Shown one piece after another: positions 33,747 through 41,793 of a DNA stretch of 64,000 nucleotides (position 1 is the first letter of the stretch; each line of letters begins with the position of its first letter). This DNA is from Epilithonimonas hungarica (GTDB lineage: Bacteria; Bacteroidota; Bacteroidia; Flavobacteriales; Weeksellaceae): positions 744,001 to 808,000 of the forward strand of contig NZ_FNBH01000002.1 of NCBI RefSeq assembly GCF_900102265.1, given 5' to 3'. The notes beneath the pieces are model-generated. The model searched no databases. It was not told where the DNA came from and saw only the letters and a program-made list of their open reading frames with translations. The translations under genes were made by a program, and so were the position numbers.

Positions 33747-34424
33747 TCATTTTATTTCAAAGTAAAAACCTTGTTCTTCCAGCTCTTTATATTTTTCTTG
33801 ATTGAAAGTAAATAGTTTTCCAGGTCTGCCGCTTCCTTCTTTTTTGAAGTTGTTGGTTTCGTTGAGAAGTCCATAACTCATTATTTTTTTTCTAAAATTT
33901 CGGCGGTCGATTTCTTGTCCGATGATGGTTTTGTAGAGATTTTCGAGGTCAGAAAACACAAATTCTTCATTCAAAAGGTTGAAGCCAATCGGTTGATATT
34001 GGATTTTGGTGCGAAGTCTTTTTAATGCGATAGCAATAATATTTTGGTGGTCAAAAGCCAATTTTGGAAGGTGATTCACACTAAACCATTGTGCATCATC
34101 TGCATCGGAATCAGCAAACAATTCGTGATAAGAAGGATTGACCAAACCCAGATAAGCAATAGAAACCACACGATTTCTCGGGTCGCGACCAACGTTTCCA
34201 AAAGTATAAAGTTGTTCTAGAAAATCAGGCTTGATTCCGGCTTCCTCGTGTAATTCTCTTTTTACGGCATCATCCAGATTCTCATCATCCAAAACCAAAC
34301 CGCCTGGAAGCGCCCAACCGCCCTTGAAAGGTTCTATATTTCTTTTAATTAGAAGAATCTGAAGGTCTTTTTTATCAAAATACCCAAAAATGACGGCATC
34401 TACAGCGACTTTTATGTTTTGCAT
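33747..34424 (-). CDS. NrtR-like Nudix transcriptional regulator
   Basis: A 225-aa protein: Nudix domain (residues ~1-145) and C-terminal winged helix (~155-225), the NrtR/AraR architecture. The Nudix box GLVLDDENLDDAVKRELHEEAG has all conserved residues (G, E, R-E-x-x-E-E), so hydrolysis may still be possible, unlike many pure regulators. NVGRDPRNRVVSIAYLGL is typical of the subfamily. NrtR proteins sense ADP-ribose and related nucleotides and repress NAD metabolism genes. Sites of one shared motif lie over its own promoter (34431-34452) and the NADAR promoter (33639-33713), so it probably controls itself and the ADP-ribose operon downstream. Confidence 0.85.
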   Translation of the reverse strand: MQNIKVAVDAVIFGYFDKKDLQILLIKRNIEPFKGGWALPGGLVLDDENLDDAVKRELHEEAGIKPDFLEQLYTFGNVGRDPRNRVVSIAYLGLVNPSYHELFADSDADDAQWFSVNHLPKLAFDHQNIIAIALKRLRTKIQYQPIGFNLLNEEFVFSDLENLYKTIIGQEIDRRNFRKKIMSYGLLNETNNFKKEGSGRPGKLFTFNQEKYKELEEQGFYFEIK

Positions 34425-34430
34425 AATAAA

Positions 34431-34455
34431 TTTGCGTTATGAATACACAAAATTA
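34431..34455 (-). promoter_or_regulatory. Operator copy 3 overlapping the -7 element of the Nudix regulator gene
   Basis: On the minus strand TAATTTTG (-7, 34448-34455) runs into TGTGTATTCATAACGCAAA, the same motif in the same register relative to the -7 as at the NADAR promoter. This indicates autorepression. Confidence 0.75.
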
Positions 34456-34530
34456 TACTTTTAAGTGGTTGAAACAAAAAATCCATAGAAGATTCTGTGG
34501 GTTATAAATTTTATTAAATTAGAAGTCTAA

Positions 34531-35019
34531 ATGGATAATAAAAAATTTTCTGCAAAACTTGATATTATTGGAATCAATCCGTTTGTGTTTGTTCCGGAAA
34601 ATATCTTGGCCAAAATCTTCGAAGTTTCCGGAAAAAACAAAAGTCCAATTTCAGTTAAAGGGAAAGTAAATGATGTGAGATTCACTCAAACCCTTGTGAA
34701 ATATTCTGGAGAATGGAGATTGTATATCAATTTGAAAATGCTTGAAAACTCACCTAAAAGAATTGGAGAAACTCTTGAGATTGAGTTAGAGTTTGACAGC
34801 TCTGAAAGAACAGAACTTATTCATCCTGAACTAAAAAAAGCAATCTACAACAATCCCATTACCTCAAAAAACTTTGAAAATCTGAATCCTTACCACAAAA
34901 AAGAATTGATTCGCTACATTAATAATTTAAAAACAGAAAAAAGCGTTGTCAATAATATTGCTAAAATCATTCGCCACCTAAATGGTGAGATTGCTTTTTT
35001 CGGAAGAAAAATTAAATAA
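34531..35019 (+). CDS. DUF1905/YdeI-like protein
   Basis: A 162-aa protein. Residues ~5-95 match the DUF1905 beta-barrel pattern (FVFVPENILAKIFEVSGKNK, then KGKVNDVRF and WRLYINLKML), and the C-terminal helices (YHKKELIRYINNLKTEKS) resemble the YdeI/OmpD-associated domain (bacteriocin-protection or YdhG-like). The function is unknown. It is divergent from the Nudix regulator gene and shares its ~100-nt promoter region, including operator copy 3. A bidirectional terminator separates it from convergent lepA. Confidence 0.72.
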   Translation: MDNKKFSAKLDIIGINPFVFVPENILAKIFEVSGKNKSPISVKGKVNDVRFTQTLVKYSGEWRLYINLKMLENSPKRIGETLEIELEFDSSERTELIHPELKKAIYNNPITSKNFENLNPYHKKELIRYINNLKTEKSVVNNIAKIIRHLNGEIAFFGRKIK

Positions 35020-35046
35020 AAAAAGACCAAAACTGGTCTTTTTATT
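35018..35046. terminator. Bidirectional terminator
   Basis: AAAAAGACCA / TGGTCTTTTT stem with an AAAC loop, between the convergent DUF1905 and lepA genes. Confidence 0.9.
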
Positions 35047-35047
35047 T

Positions 35048-36844
35048 TTAATCATTCAACTTCAAGACAGCCATAAATGCCGATTGCGGCACTTCTACGC
35101 GACCAATCTGTTTCATCTTTTTCTTACCTTCTTTTTGTTTCTCAAGAAGTTTACGCTTTCTGGAAATATCACCTCCGTAACATTTTGCGGTAACGTCTTT
35201 TCTAAGAGCTTTGATGGTTTCCCTTGCGATCACTTTTGCTCCCAAAGCCGCCTGAACAGCAATATCAAACTGTTGTCTCGGAATCAGTTCGCGCAATTTC
35301 TCACACATTTTTTTACCGATGTGGTAAGCATTAGAATCGTGGATCAACGAAGATAAAGCATCTACCATATCACCATTTATCAAGATATCCATTTTCACCA
35401 ATTTCGAAGCACGCATCCCAATCGGAGAATAATCGAATGAAGCATAACCTTTAGAAATCGACTTCAATCGGTCATAAAAATCGAAAACGACCTCTGCCAA
35501 TGGCATATTGAAGGTCAATTCCACTCTGTCTGCAGTCAAGTAACTTTGGTTAACGATTTCGCCTCTTTTCTCAATACATAGCGTCATAACAGGGCCTACA
35601 AAATCAGATTTTGTAATAATGGAAGCTTTGATAAAAGGTTCTTCGACTCTGTCAAGACTCATTGGATCCATCATCTCTGAAGGATTATTGATCAAAATCG
35701 GAGTTTCCGGATCTTTTTTGGAAAAACCGTGATATGAAACGTTGGGAACTGTTGTAATCACGTTCATATCAAATTCTCTGTCTAAACGTTCCTGAACGAT
35801 CTCCATATGTAACATTCCCAAGAATCCGCAACGGAAACCAAAACCAAGAGCCGCAGAACTTTCTGGTTCGAAAACCAGGGAAGCATCATTCAGTCTTAAT
35901 TTTTCCAATGAAAACCTCAGTTCTTCAAAATCCTCAGATTCAATTGGATAAATTCCTGCAAAAACCATCGGTTTTACTTCTTCAAAACCATCGATTGGTG
36001 CTTCCGCAGGATTTACAAATGAAGTAATGGTATCACCCACTTTTACTTCACGGGCATCTTTGATTCCCGAAATAATGTAACCTACATCACCACATTCGAT
36101 AGTTTTTTTCGGGACTTGTTTTAATTTCAAAGTACCAACCTCGTCTGCACCATATTCTTTCCCTGTAGCAAAGAATTTGATCTTTTCGTTTTTAGAGATA
36201 CGTCCATTCACAACTTTAAAATAAGCTTCAATTCCTCTGAAAGGATTGTAAACAGAATCAAAGACCAATGCTTGGAGCGGAGCTTCTGGATCCCCTACCG
36301 GAGCAGGAACTCTTGCTACGATCTGCTCAAGTAAATCATGAACACCTTCTCCAGTTTTACCCGAAACCCTTAGAACATCTTCGTATTTACAACCAAGAAG
36401 CCCCATGATCTCATCGGTAACTTCCTCAGGATTTGCAGAAGGAAGGTCTATTTTATTAAGGATCGGAATAATTTCCAGATCATTTTCTAAAGCCAAATAA
36501 AGGTTGGATATAGTTTGTGCCTGAATACTTTGTGCCGCATCTACAATCAGAAGAGCACCTTCACACGCTGCAATAGAACGGGAAACTTCGTAAGAAAAAT
36601 CCACATGTCCCGGTGTATCAATCAGATTGAGAACAAATTTTTCTCCTTTGTATTCATAATCCATTTGAATTGCATGAGACTTGATCGTGATTCCACGCTC
36701 TTTCTCAAGATCCATATCGTCCAATGTCTGAGATTGCAATTCTCTCTGCGTGACAGTATTCGTATATTCTAAAAGACGATCTGCCAATGTGCTCTTACCG
36801 TGGTCGATATGTGCAATGATGCAGAAATTCCTGATGTTTTTCAT
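35048..36844 (-). CDS. lepA: Elongation factor 4 (LepA)
   Basis: A 598-aa translational GTPase. G1 [15 protein letters not shown]2 ERGITIKS, G3 DTPGHVDF and G4 NKIDL are all present near the N-terminus, then domain II, domain III and the LepA-specific C-terminal domain with [20 protein letters not shown]. The protein remobilises stalled ribosomes and aids 30S assembly. A TATCTTTG -7 element lies at 36862-36869. It is monocistronic and conserved in all bacteria. Confidence 0.97.
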   Translation of the reverse strand: MKNIRNFCIIAHIDHGKSTLADRLLEYTNTVTQRELQSQTLDDMDLEKERGITIKSHAIQMDYEYKGEKFVLNLIDTPGHVDFSYEVSRSIAACEGALLIVDAAQSIQAQTISNLYLALENDLEIIPILNKIDLPSANPEEVTDEIMGLLGCKYEDVLRVSGKTGEGVHDLLEQIVARVPAPVGDPEAPLQALVFDSVYNPFRGIEAYFKVVNGRISKNEKIKFFATGKEYGADEVGTLKLKQVPKKTIECGDVGYIISGIKDAREVKVGDTITSFVNPAEAPIDGFEEVKPMVFAGIYPIESEDFEELRFSLEKLRLNDASLVFEPESSAALGFGFRCGFLGMLHMEIVQERLDREFDMNVITTVPNVSYHGFSKKDPETPILINNPSEMMDPMSLDRVEEPFIKASIITKSDFVGPVMTLCIEKRGEIVNQSYLTADRVELTFNMPLAEVVFDFYDRLKSISKGYASFDYSPIGMRASKLVKMDILINGDMVDALSSLIHDSNAYHIGKKMCEKLRELIPRQQFDIAVQAALGAKVIARETIKALRKDVTAKCYGGDISRKRKLLEKQKEGKKKMKQIGRVEVPQSAFMAVLKLND

Positions 36845-36861
36845 TTAAAATCCTTGTAATT

Positions 36862-36869
36862 TGCAAAGA
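36862..36869 (-). promoter_or_regulatory. -7 element for lepA
   Basis: Reads TATCTTTG on the minus strand, 18 nt before the lepA ATG and just past the terminator of the upstream gene. Confidence 0.6.
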
Positions 36870-36870
36870 T

Positions 36871-36896
36871 AAAAAAAAGAGACTAAAAAGTCTCTT
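36871..36896 (-). terminator. Terminator of the 330-aa secreted protein gene
   Basis: On the minus strand AAGAGACT-TTTT-AGTCTCTT (8-bp perfect stem) followed by eight T residues, 21 nt after the stop codon. Confidence 0.85.
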
Positions 36897-36916
36897 AAAA
36901 ATATTTTGTGTGAGTT

Positions 36917-37909
36917 TTACTTACGAAGAATGTAATCTCCTGTAAGAGGATCTATATAAATATTGTATTTTTCTTCTTTCTGTAATTTTTTATTTTTTGC
37001 GTTGGCATCAATGGCTCCTGCAACACCTCCTATAAGTCCAAACATACCATAAGTTGAATCTGCTTCAACAGGGAAAAGTGTGACATAATTAGTAAAAACA
37101 TAGAATCCTTTGTCATCTTTCATAAGCTCCAAAAATCCGCTTAGAGCATGATGATATATTTTTCCATTTTCCGCATAAGCAAACATTTTATAGGCAGGGA
37201 TTCGTTCATCACCTTTTTTTGCCCTCACCACTTCACCTTTAGAATTTTTTACCAGTTCATAGCCTTCTGAAGGAGTATTATCGAAGAAAGACTTATAATC
37301 CGGATAAACACCATCTTTGATTTGAGTATCTTTAAAAGCAGGCAACCCACTAGTAATAATATCAGCATAGTTAGCTAGTTGATCTCCACCAATTTTTAAC
37401 TCGGATGGCTTAGTTTTAAATGACGTTTTAATAAACTCATGTAATAGATTTGAAAGGGTATAAGACAATCCAAAAGGTGTTTTATTAACATTAGGACTAA
37501 TATTTACAACTTTATTAATTCTGTCCAAATAGTAATAATTACCCTCTTTTAGTACAAAAGAACTTATTTTGACTTCAGCTTTGGGCAAGGTAGCATTCTG
37601 CACATCTTCGCTGAAAACTCGAAAGTCTTCTAAAAAAACTACCATGTCATTAGCGCCGGACGGAGTTTTATTGGAAGAAACAAACCAGTCATCAATACTT
37701 TTCTTTGCATCATTATCTGGAAATTCAAAACGATATGTTTCTTTTTTATGAGTAATTGTACCCAACTCTTTATCTTCGCGGTTGTCAATAACAGATAAAG
37801 TCCTAAAGGTTTTTGTATTATCTTTTATAGGATCATAAAATTTTATAACTGTTGTTTTTTGAGAAAAAAACATAATAGGAAATAGTGCAAGAAAGTATTT
37901 GAATTTCAT
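36917..37909 (-). CDS. Secreted protein of unknown function
   Basis: A 330-aa protein with a signal peptide (FKYFLALFPIMFFSQ). I do not recognise a family. The body is predicted beta-rich, with DPIKDNTKTFRTLSVIDNRED near the start, a Gly-rich hydrophobic segment near the C-terminus (MFGLIGGVAGAIDANAK), and an ending IYIDPLTGDYILRK. It may be anchored to or associated with the outer membrane. It is monocistronic, between lepA and divergent bamD, with its own terminator. Confidence 0.7.
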   Translation of the reverse strand: MKFKYFLALFPIMFFSQKTTVIKFYDPIKDNTKTFRTLSVIDNREDKELGTITHKKETYRFEFPDNDAKKSIDDWFVSSNKTPSGANDMVVFLEDFRVFSEDVQNATLPKAEVKISSFVLKEGNYYYLDRINKVVNISPNVNKTPFGLSYTLSNLLHEFIKTSFKTKPSELKIGGDQLANYADIITSGLPAFKDTQIKDGVYPDYKSFFDNTPSEGYELVKNSKGEVVRAKKGDERIPAYKMFAYAENGKIYHHALSGFLELMKDDKGFYVFTNYVTLFPVEADSTYGMFGLIGGVAGAIDANAKNKKLQKEEKYNIYIDPLTGDYILRK

Positions 37910-38049
37910 TTTAATTAATTTTCCTGCAAAAATAAATTATTAGTATTTACTACAATCTATATTATGTAAAATTAATTTTATGAATAAAGTAAGCTATGTA
38001 TTATAAACGTTAATCTTTCATAAAAAAAAGAGAATGATGAAAAAAGTTT

Positions 38050-38057
38050 TATTTTTG
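38050..38057 (+). promoter_or_regulatory. -7 element for bamD
   Basis: TATTTTTG, 45 nt upstream of the bamD ATG. Confidence 0.55.
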
Positions 38058-38102
38058 CAAATTAATTAGAATCAAGTAAGCAGAATTATTCTGTTCGGAA
38101 TT

Positions 38103-39095
38103 ATGAAGAAATATATCAGTTTAGTAGTATTATCTATGTTTTTGCTGTCTTGCAAAACTGAAATGGATCAGGCGATGAAGAGTGCCGACAAGGATTTTAT
38201 CTTAAAGGTGGCGAATGAGAAATTTGCTAAGAAAAAATGGTCAGACGCTTTGGCTTTATATGACAGACTACCCAATCTTGTAGCGGGTACAGATGATGCT
38301 CCTAATGTAGTCTTCAATTCTGCATACGCCAATTATTATGACAAAAACTATAGATTGGCAGCTAACCAGTTCAAGAATTTTGCGATAAGCTTTCCTCAGG
38401 ACCCAAGAAAAGAGGAGGCAGCTTACTTATCTGCGCTTTGTTATTATGAAGGATCTCTACAATACAATTTGGATCAGAGCAATACAGAATCTGCAATCAC
38501 CGAACTACAAAGCTTCATCAATGATTACCCTGATTCTGAGCGTTCTAAGAATATCAATCAATTAATTGATGAATTAACTTACAAATTAGAGTTCAAGGCG
38601 TTTGAAAATGCTAAGCAGTATTTCAAAATGGGAGAATACAAAGCTGCTTCTGTTGCTTTCGAAAATGTTTTGGAAGATTTTCCTGCCACCAAGCTTAGAC
38701 CAAAGATCTATGATATCTCTTTAAAGTCAAAATATGAACTGGCCGTCAATTCTGTTTATGAGTTGAAAAAAGAAAGATTAGACGCTGCGGCAGCCTATGC
38801 AAAAAGAGTAAGCACGGAACTCCCAAATTCTGAATATTCTAAAACAGCTGACGACCTCTACACAAAGCTAGAAGCAGAGAAAGTGAAGTTCGCTAAACTA
38901 CAGGAAGAGGTAGAAAAAAGAAAAGCGGAGTACGAAGCTAAGGTTAAGAATGCTGAAGCTAAAGAAAATGAGAAAAAAGATCTAGCTCAGGAAAAAAATC
39001 AGCTAGAGATGCAAAAGGCAGCAGAGCAAACAAGAAGGGACAGCGCAAAGATTAATTCGCCTGAACCTCAAGCTACTTTCAAGTTTAAAAGATAA
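38103..39095 (+). CDS. bamD: Outer-membrane assembly factor BamD
   Basis: A 330-aa lipoprotein with lipobox FLLSC (Cys ~17) and about five TPR-like helical pairs (~30-240), including YDKNYRLAANQFKNFAISFP and YFKMGEYKAASVAFENVLEDFP. A long charged coiled coil (~255-315, Lys/Glu/Ala-rich) follows; this tail is longer than in proteobacterial BamD. BamD supports folding of beta-barrels with BamA. It is followed 35 nt later by rpoZ, an order conserved in Flavobacteriia. Confidence 0.9.
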   Translation: MKKYISLVVLSMFLLSCKTEMDQAMKSADKDFILKVANEKFAKKKWSDALALYDRLPNLVAGTDDAPNVVFNSAYANYYDKNYRLAANQFKNFAISFPQDPRKEEAAYLSALCYYEGSLQYNLDQSNTESAITELQSFINDYPDSERSKNINQLIDELTYKLEFKAFENAKQYFKMGEYKAASVAFENVLEDFPATKLRPKIYDISLKSKYELAVNSVYELKKERLDAAAAYAKRVSTELPNSEYSKTADDLYTKLEAEKVKFAKLQEEVEKRKAEYEAKVKNAEAKENEKKDLAQEKNQLEMQKAAEQTRRDSAKINSPEPQATFKFKR

Positions 39096-39099
39096 TTAG

Positions 39100-39107
39100 T
39101 ATATTTG
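39100..39107 (+). promoter_or_regulatory. -7 element for rpoZ
   Basis: TATATTTG in the 35-nt gap between bamD and rpoZ, so rpoZ probably has its own start site. Confidence 0.6.
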
Positions 39108-39130
39108 CAATCCCAAAATAATTTCGCCAT

Positions 39131-39454
39131 ATGAGTGTTAAAGATACAAAAGCAGAAATAAGTACGATCACTTACGACAAAGACAAGATCGAAGAAAAAG
39201 TAGGTAGCATCTATGAAGCTATCGTGATCATGGGCAAAAGAGCGGAGCAGATCAATGCTGAGATCCGTTCTGAACTGCATGGCAAATTAGACGAATTCGC
39301 TGTTCACAATTCCACTTTGGAAGAAGTTTTCGAAAACAGAGAACAAATAGAGATCTCTAAACATTACGAAAAAATGCCAAAGCCTACTTCTATCGCCATC
39401 AAAGAATGGTTAGATGATGAAATATATTTTAGAAAAACAGAAGAAAGAAACTAA
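39131..39454 (+). CDS. rpoZ: RNA polymerase omega subunit (Rpb6 family)
   Basis: A 107-aa protein of the omega/Rpb6 family. VGSIYEAIVIMGKRAEQI is the conserved helix that contacts the RNA polymerase beta' subunit; the C-terminal part (PKPTSIAIKEWLDDEIYFR) is typical of the Bacteroidetes form. It stabilises core polymerase. It has a -7 element in front and a strong terminator behind, separating it from coaBC. Confidence 0.92.
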   Translation: MSVKDTKAEISTITYDKDKIEEKVGSIYEAIVIMGKRAEQINAEIRSELHGKLDEFAVHNSTLEEVFENREQIEISKHYEKMPKPTSIAIKEWLDDEIYFRKTEERN

Positions 39455-39476
39455 TTCTGCTTATCAATAAAAGACA

Positions 39477-39511
39477 AAAACCGTCTCATTCTATAATGAG
39501 ATGGTTTTTTT
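39477..39511 (+). terminator. Rho-independent terminator
   Basis: AACCGTCTCATT / AATGAGATGGTT 12-bp stem (one G-T pair) with a 4-nt loop and TTTTTTT, 23 nt after the rpoZ stop. Confidence 0.9.
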
Positions 39512-39557
39512 GTTAATAAAATTATTAATACTTTCGTTAATAAAAATCAAAGGCAAA

Positions 39558-40760
39558 ATGAGCTTGCAAGGCAAAAAAATCATCTTGGGAATCACCGGAG
39601 GAATCGCCGCATATAAAATGAATTATCTTGTTCGGGACCTCATCAAAAACGGTGCAGAGGTAAAAGTTATCATGACAAGATCGGCTGAAGATTTCGTATC
39701 ACCACTTACACTTTCTACACTTTCTAGAAATGAGGTTTTCACAGATTTCTATGACGAGAATAAAAATTGGAAAAATCATGTAGAATTGGCACTTTGGGCA
39801 GACATGATTCTGATTGCGCCTTGCACCGCTAACACATTGGCAAAGATAACCAGTGGAATCTGTGACAATTTTCTTATGGCAGTTTACATGTCGGCAAAAT
39901 GTCCTGTTATTGTCGCTCCAGCTATGGACCTCGATATGTATGCGCACCCAACTGTAACAAGAAATCTACAAATTGCAGAAAGTTTTGGCCATCAGATCAT
40001 CCCCGCAGAATTCGGTGAGTTAGCAAGCGGATTGATCGGACAAGGCAGATTAGCCGAGACTGAAACAATTTTAAAAGTTTTACAAGATCAATTTTCTGAT
40101 GATGTATTAAGTTTTGCAGGAAAAAAATTCCTCATTACCGCTGGTCCTACTTATGAAAATATTGATCCGGTAAGGTTCATTGGAAACCATTCTTCTGGAA
40201 AGATGGGATTTGAAATTGCAAAAAAAGCAGCGAAAAAAGGAGCAGAAGTTATATTGATCTCCGGTCCATCCTCTGAAAAAGTGGATGATAAAAACATCAC
40301 ACTTCATAAAGTGACCTCAGCTCAGGAAATGTTTGACGAAGTCTTCAAATATTATGAAAATGTAGATATTGCAATAATGAGTGCAGCTGTTGCCGACTAC
40401 ACCCCAAAAGTAAAAGCAACAGAAAAAATAAAGAAAAGTGAAAACGAATTGACAATAGAACTGGTCAAGAACAAAGATATTCTCAAAACAATGGGAGAAC
40501 AGAAATCTCATCAGTTTTTGGTTGGATTTGCATTGGAAACTCAGAATGAGGAAGAGAATGCAAAAGGGAAATTGATCAAGAAAAATCTCGACATGATCAT
40601 CCTCAATTCTCTTCGGGACGAAGGTGCCGGTTTCGCGAATTCGACAAATAAGATCAAAATATTTACACCTACCGAGGAACATTCTTTCGATTTAAAATCA
40701 AAAGAAGAAGTTGCAAATGACATATTGAATTTTATTGAGCAAAAAATTGTAACAAAATAA
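39558..40760 (+). CDS. coaBC: Bifunctional phosphopantothenoylcysteine decarboxylase / phosphopantothenate-cysteine ligase
   Basis: A 400-aa CoA biosynthesis enzyme. The CoaC flavoprotein domain (1-190) shows GKKIILGITGGIAAYK, NHVELALWAD (active-site His) and APAMDLDMY (PxMNxxMW-like). The CoaB ligase domain (190-400) shows KFLITAGPTYENIDPVRFIGNHSSGKMG and MSAAVADYTP. I chose ATG 39558 because the frame open upstream crosses the rpoZ terminator and adds a hydrophobic leader that does not fit the family. It is followed by porD and recN in the order seen in other Flavobacteriia. Confidence 0.95.
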   Translation: MSLQGKKIILGITGGIAAYKMNYLVRDLIKNGAEVKVIMTRSAEDFVSPLTLSTLSRNEVFTDFYDENKNWKNHVELALWADMILIAPCTANTLAKITSGICDNFLMAVYMSAKCPVIVAPAMDLDMYAHPTVTRNLQIAESFGHQIIPAEFGELASGLIGQGRLAETETILKVLQDQFSDDVLSFAGKKFLITAGPTYENIDPVRFIGNHSSGKMGFEIAKKAAKKGAEVILISGPSSEKVDDKNITLHKVTSAQEMFDEVFKYYENVDIAIMSAAVADYTPKVKATEKIKKSENELTIELVKNKDILKTMGEQKSHQFLVGFALETQNEEENAKGKLIKKNLDMIILNSLRDEGAGFANSTNKIKIFTPTEEHSFDLKSKEEVANDILNFIEQKIVTK

Positions 40761-40843
40761 CCGAAATCACGTTATGTTCTTATCAGGATTTAGATTCTGA
40801 ACTTTAACAAAGATTCCTTATTTTTACAGACACTTTTATAAGA

Positions 40844-41749
40844 ATGAAAAAACTACTTTATATAATCTTTGCTTTATTCTTCGCTCAGACAGCATTTTCG
40901 CAAGAGCTTTTAGCAACGGTACAGATCAACAATCAACAAATCCAAGGAAGTAATACACAGGTTTTCAGAACACTCGAAAAATCTTTGCGCGATTTCATCA
41001 ACAATACGAGTTGGACAGGGAAAAAACTTCAGAACTTCGAAAAGATCAAATGTAATTTTGCCATAGTCCTGTCTGAACGGACCGCAAACAATGCTTTCAA
41101 AGGAGCAATTGTCGTGCAGGCAACCAGACCTGTTTTCAATTCCCAATACGAATCGCCTCTGATCAATGTGAATGATACTAATTTTGCTTTCGAATACAAT
41201 GAGAATGAGAACCTTATCTTCAACGAAAGACAATTCTCCGGGAAAAACCTTATCGATGTGATAAGTTTCTATGTTTATCTGATCTTGGGCTATGACGGAG
41301 ACAGTTTCCAGTTGAAGGGTGGACAGCCTTGGTTTGATAAAGCTTTCAAGATCTCGCAGAACGCACAGAACCAAAACTATGCTGGCTGGAATGCCGTGGA
41401 AAGCCAAAGAAACAGAGGAGCACTGATAAGTGGTCTGCAAAATGAGAATACATCCACACTTAGAACCGTTTATTACAGCTATCACAGATCTGGACTGGAC
41501 AATCTTGCAAAACAAGACCAAAACCCTGCGAAAAAAATTATCGCAGAATCTCTTATGCAGTTGAAATTCTATGATAATAATTTCCAGATGAATTACCCAT
41601 TCGGCGTTTTCATGGAAACAAAAAGCACCGAGATCTTCAATATCTTCAATAGCGGACCTAATACGTCTGTGAACATCAGTGAGCTTAAAACCTTGATGAG
41701 TACCTTCTCTCCAAAAGACATTGATTCTAAATGGGATAAATGGAAATAG
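40844..41749 (+). CDS. porD: DUF4835 protein, probable type IX secretion protein PorD
   Basis: A 301-aa secreted protein (signal peptide LLYIIFALFFAQTAFSQ). ELLATVQINNQQIQGSNTQ at the mature N-terminus, SWTGKKLQNFEKIKCNF, and the C-terminal STFSPKDIDSKWDKWK match the DUF4835/PorD pattern. PorD is needed for T9SS function in Porphyromonas gingivalis, where its exact role is open. The position between coaBC and recN is conserved in Flavobacteriia. T9SS activity in this organism is supported by the sorting-domain protein at 61810-62631. Confidence 0.82.
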   Translation: MKKLLYIIFALFFAQTAFSQELLATVQINNQQIQGSNTQVFRTLEKSLRDFINNTSWTGKKLQNFEKIKCNFAIVLSERTANNAFKGAIVVQATRPVFNSQYESPLINVNDTNFAFEYNENENLIFNERQFSGKNLIDVISFYVYLILGYDGDSFQLKGGQPWFDKAFKISQNAQNQNYAGWNAVESQRNRGALISGLQNENTSTLRTVYYSYHRSGLDNLAKQDQNPAKKIIAESLMQLKFYDNNFQMNYPFGVFMETKSTEIFNIFNSGPNTSVNISELKTLMSTFSPKDIDSKWDKWK

Positions 41750-41793
41750 TTTTAAATGATCGATCAATTGTAGATTATTAATTATTTAAAACC

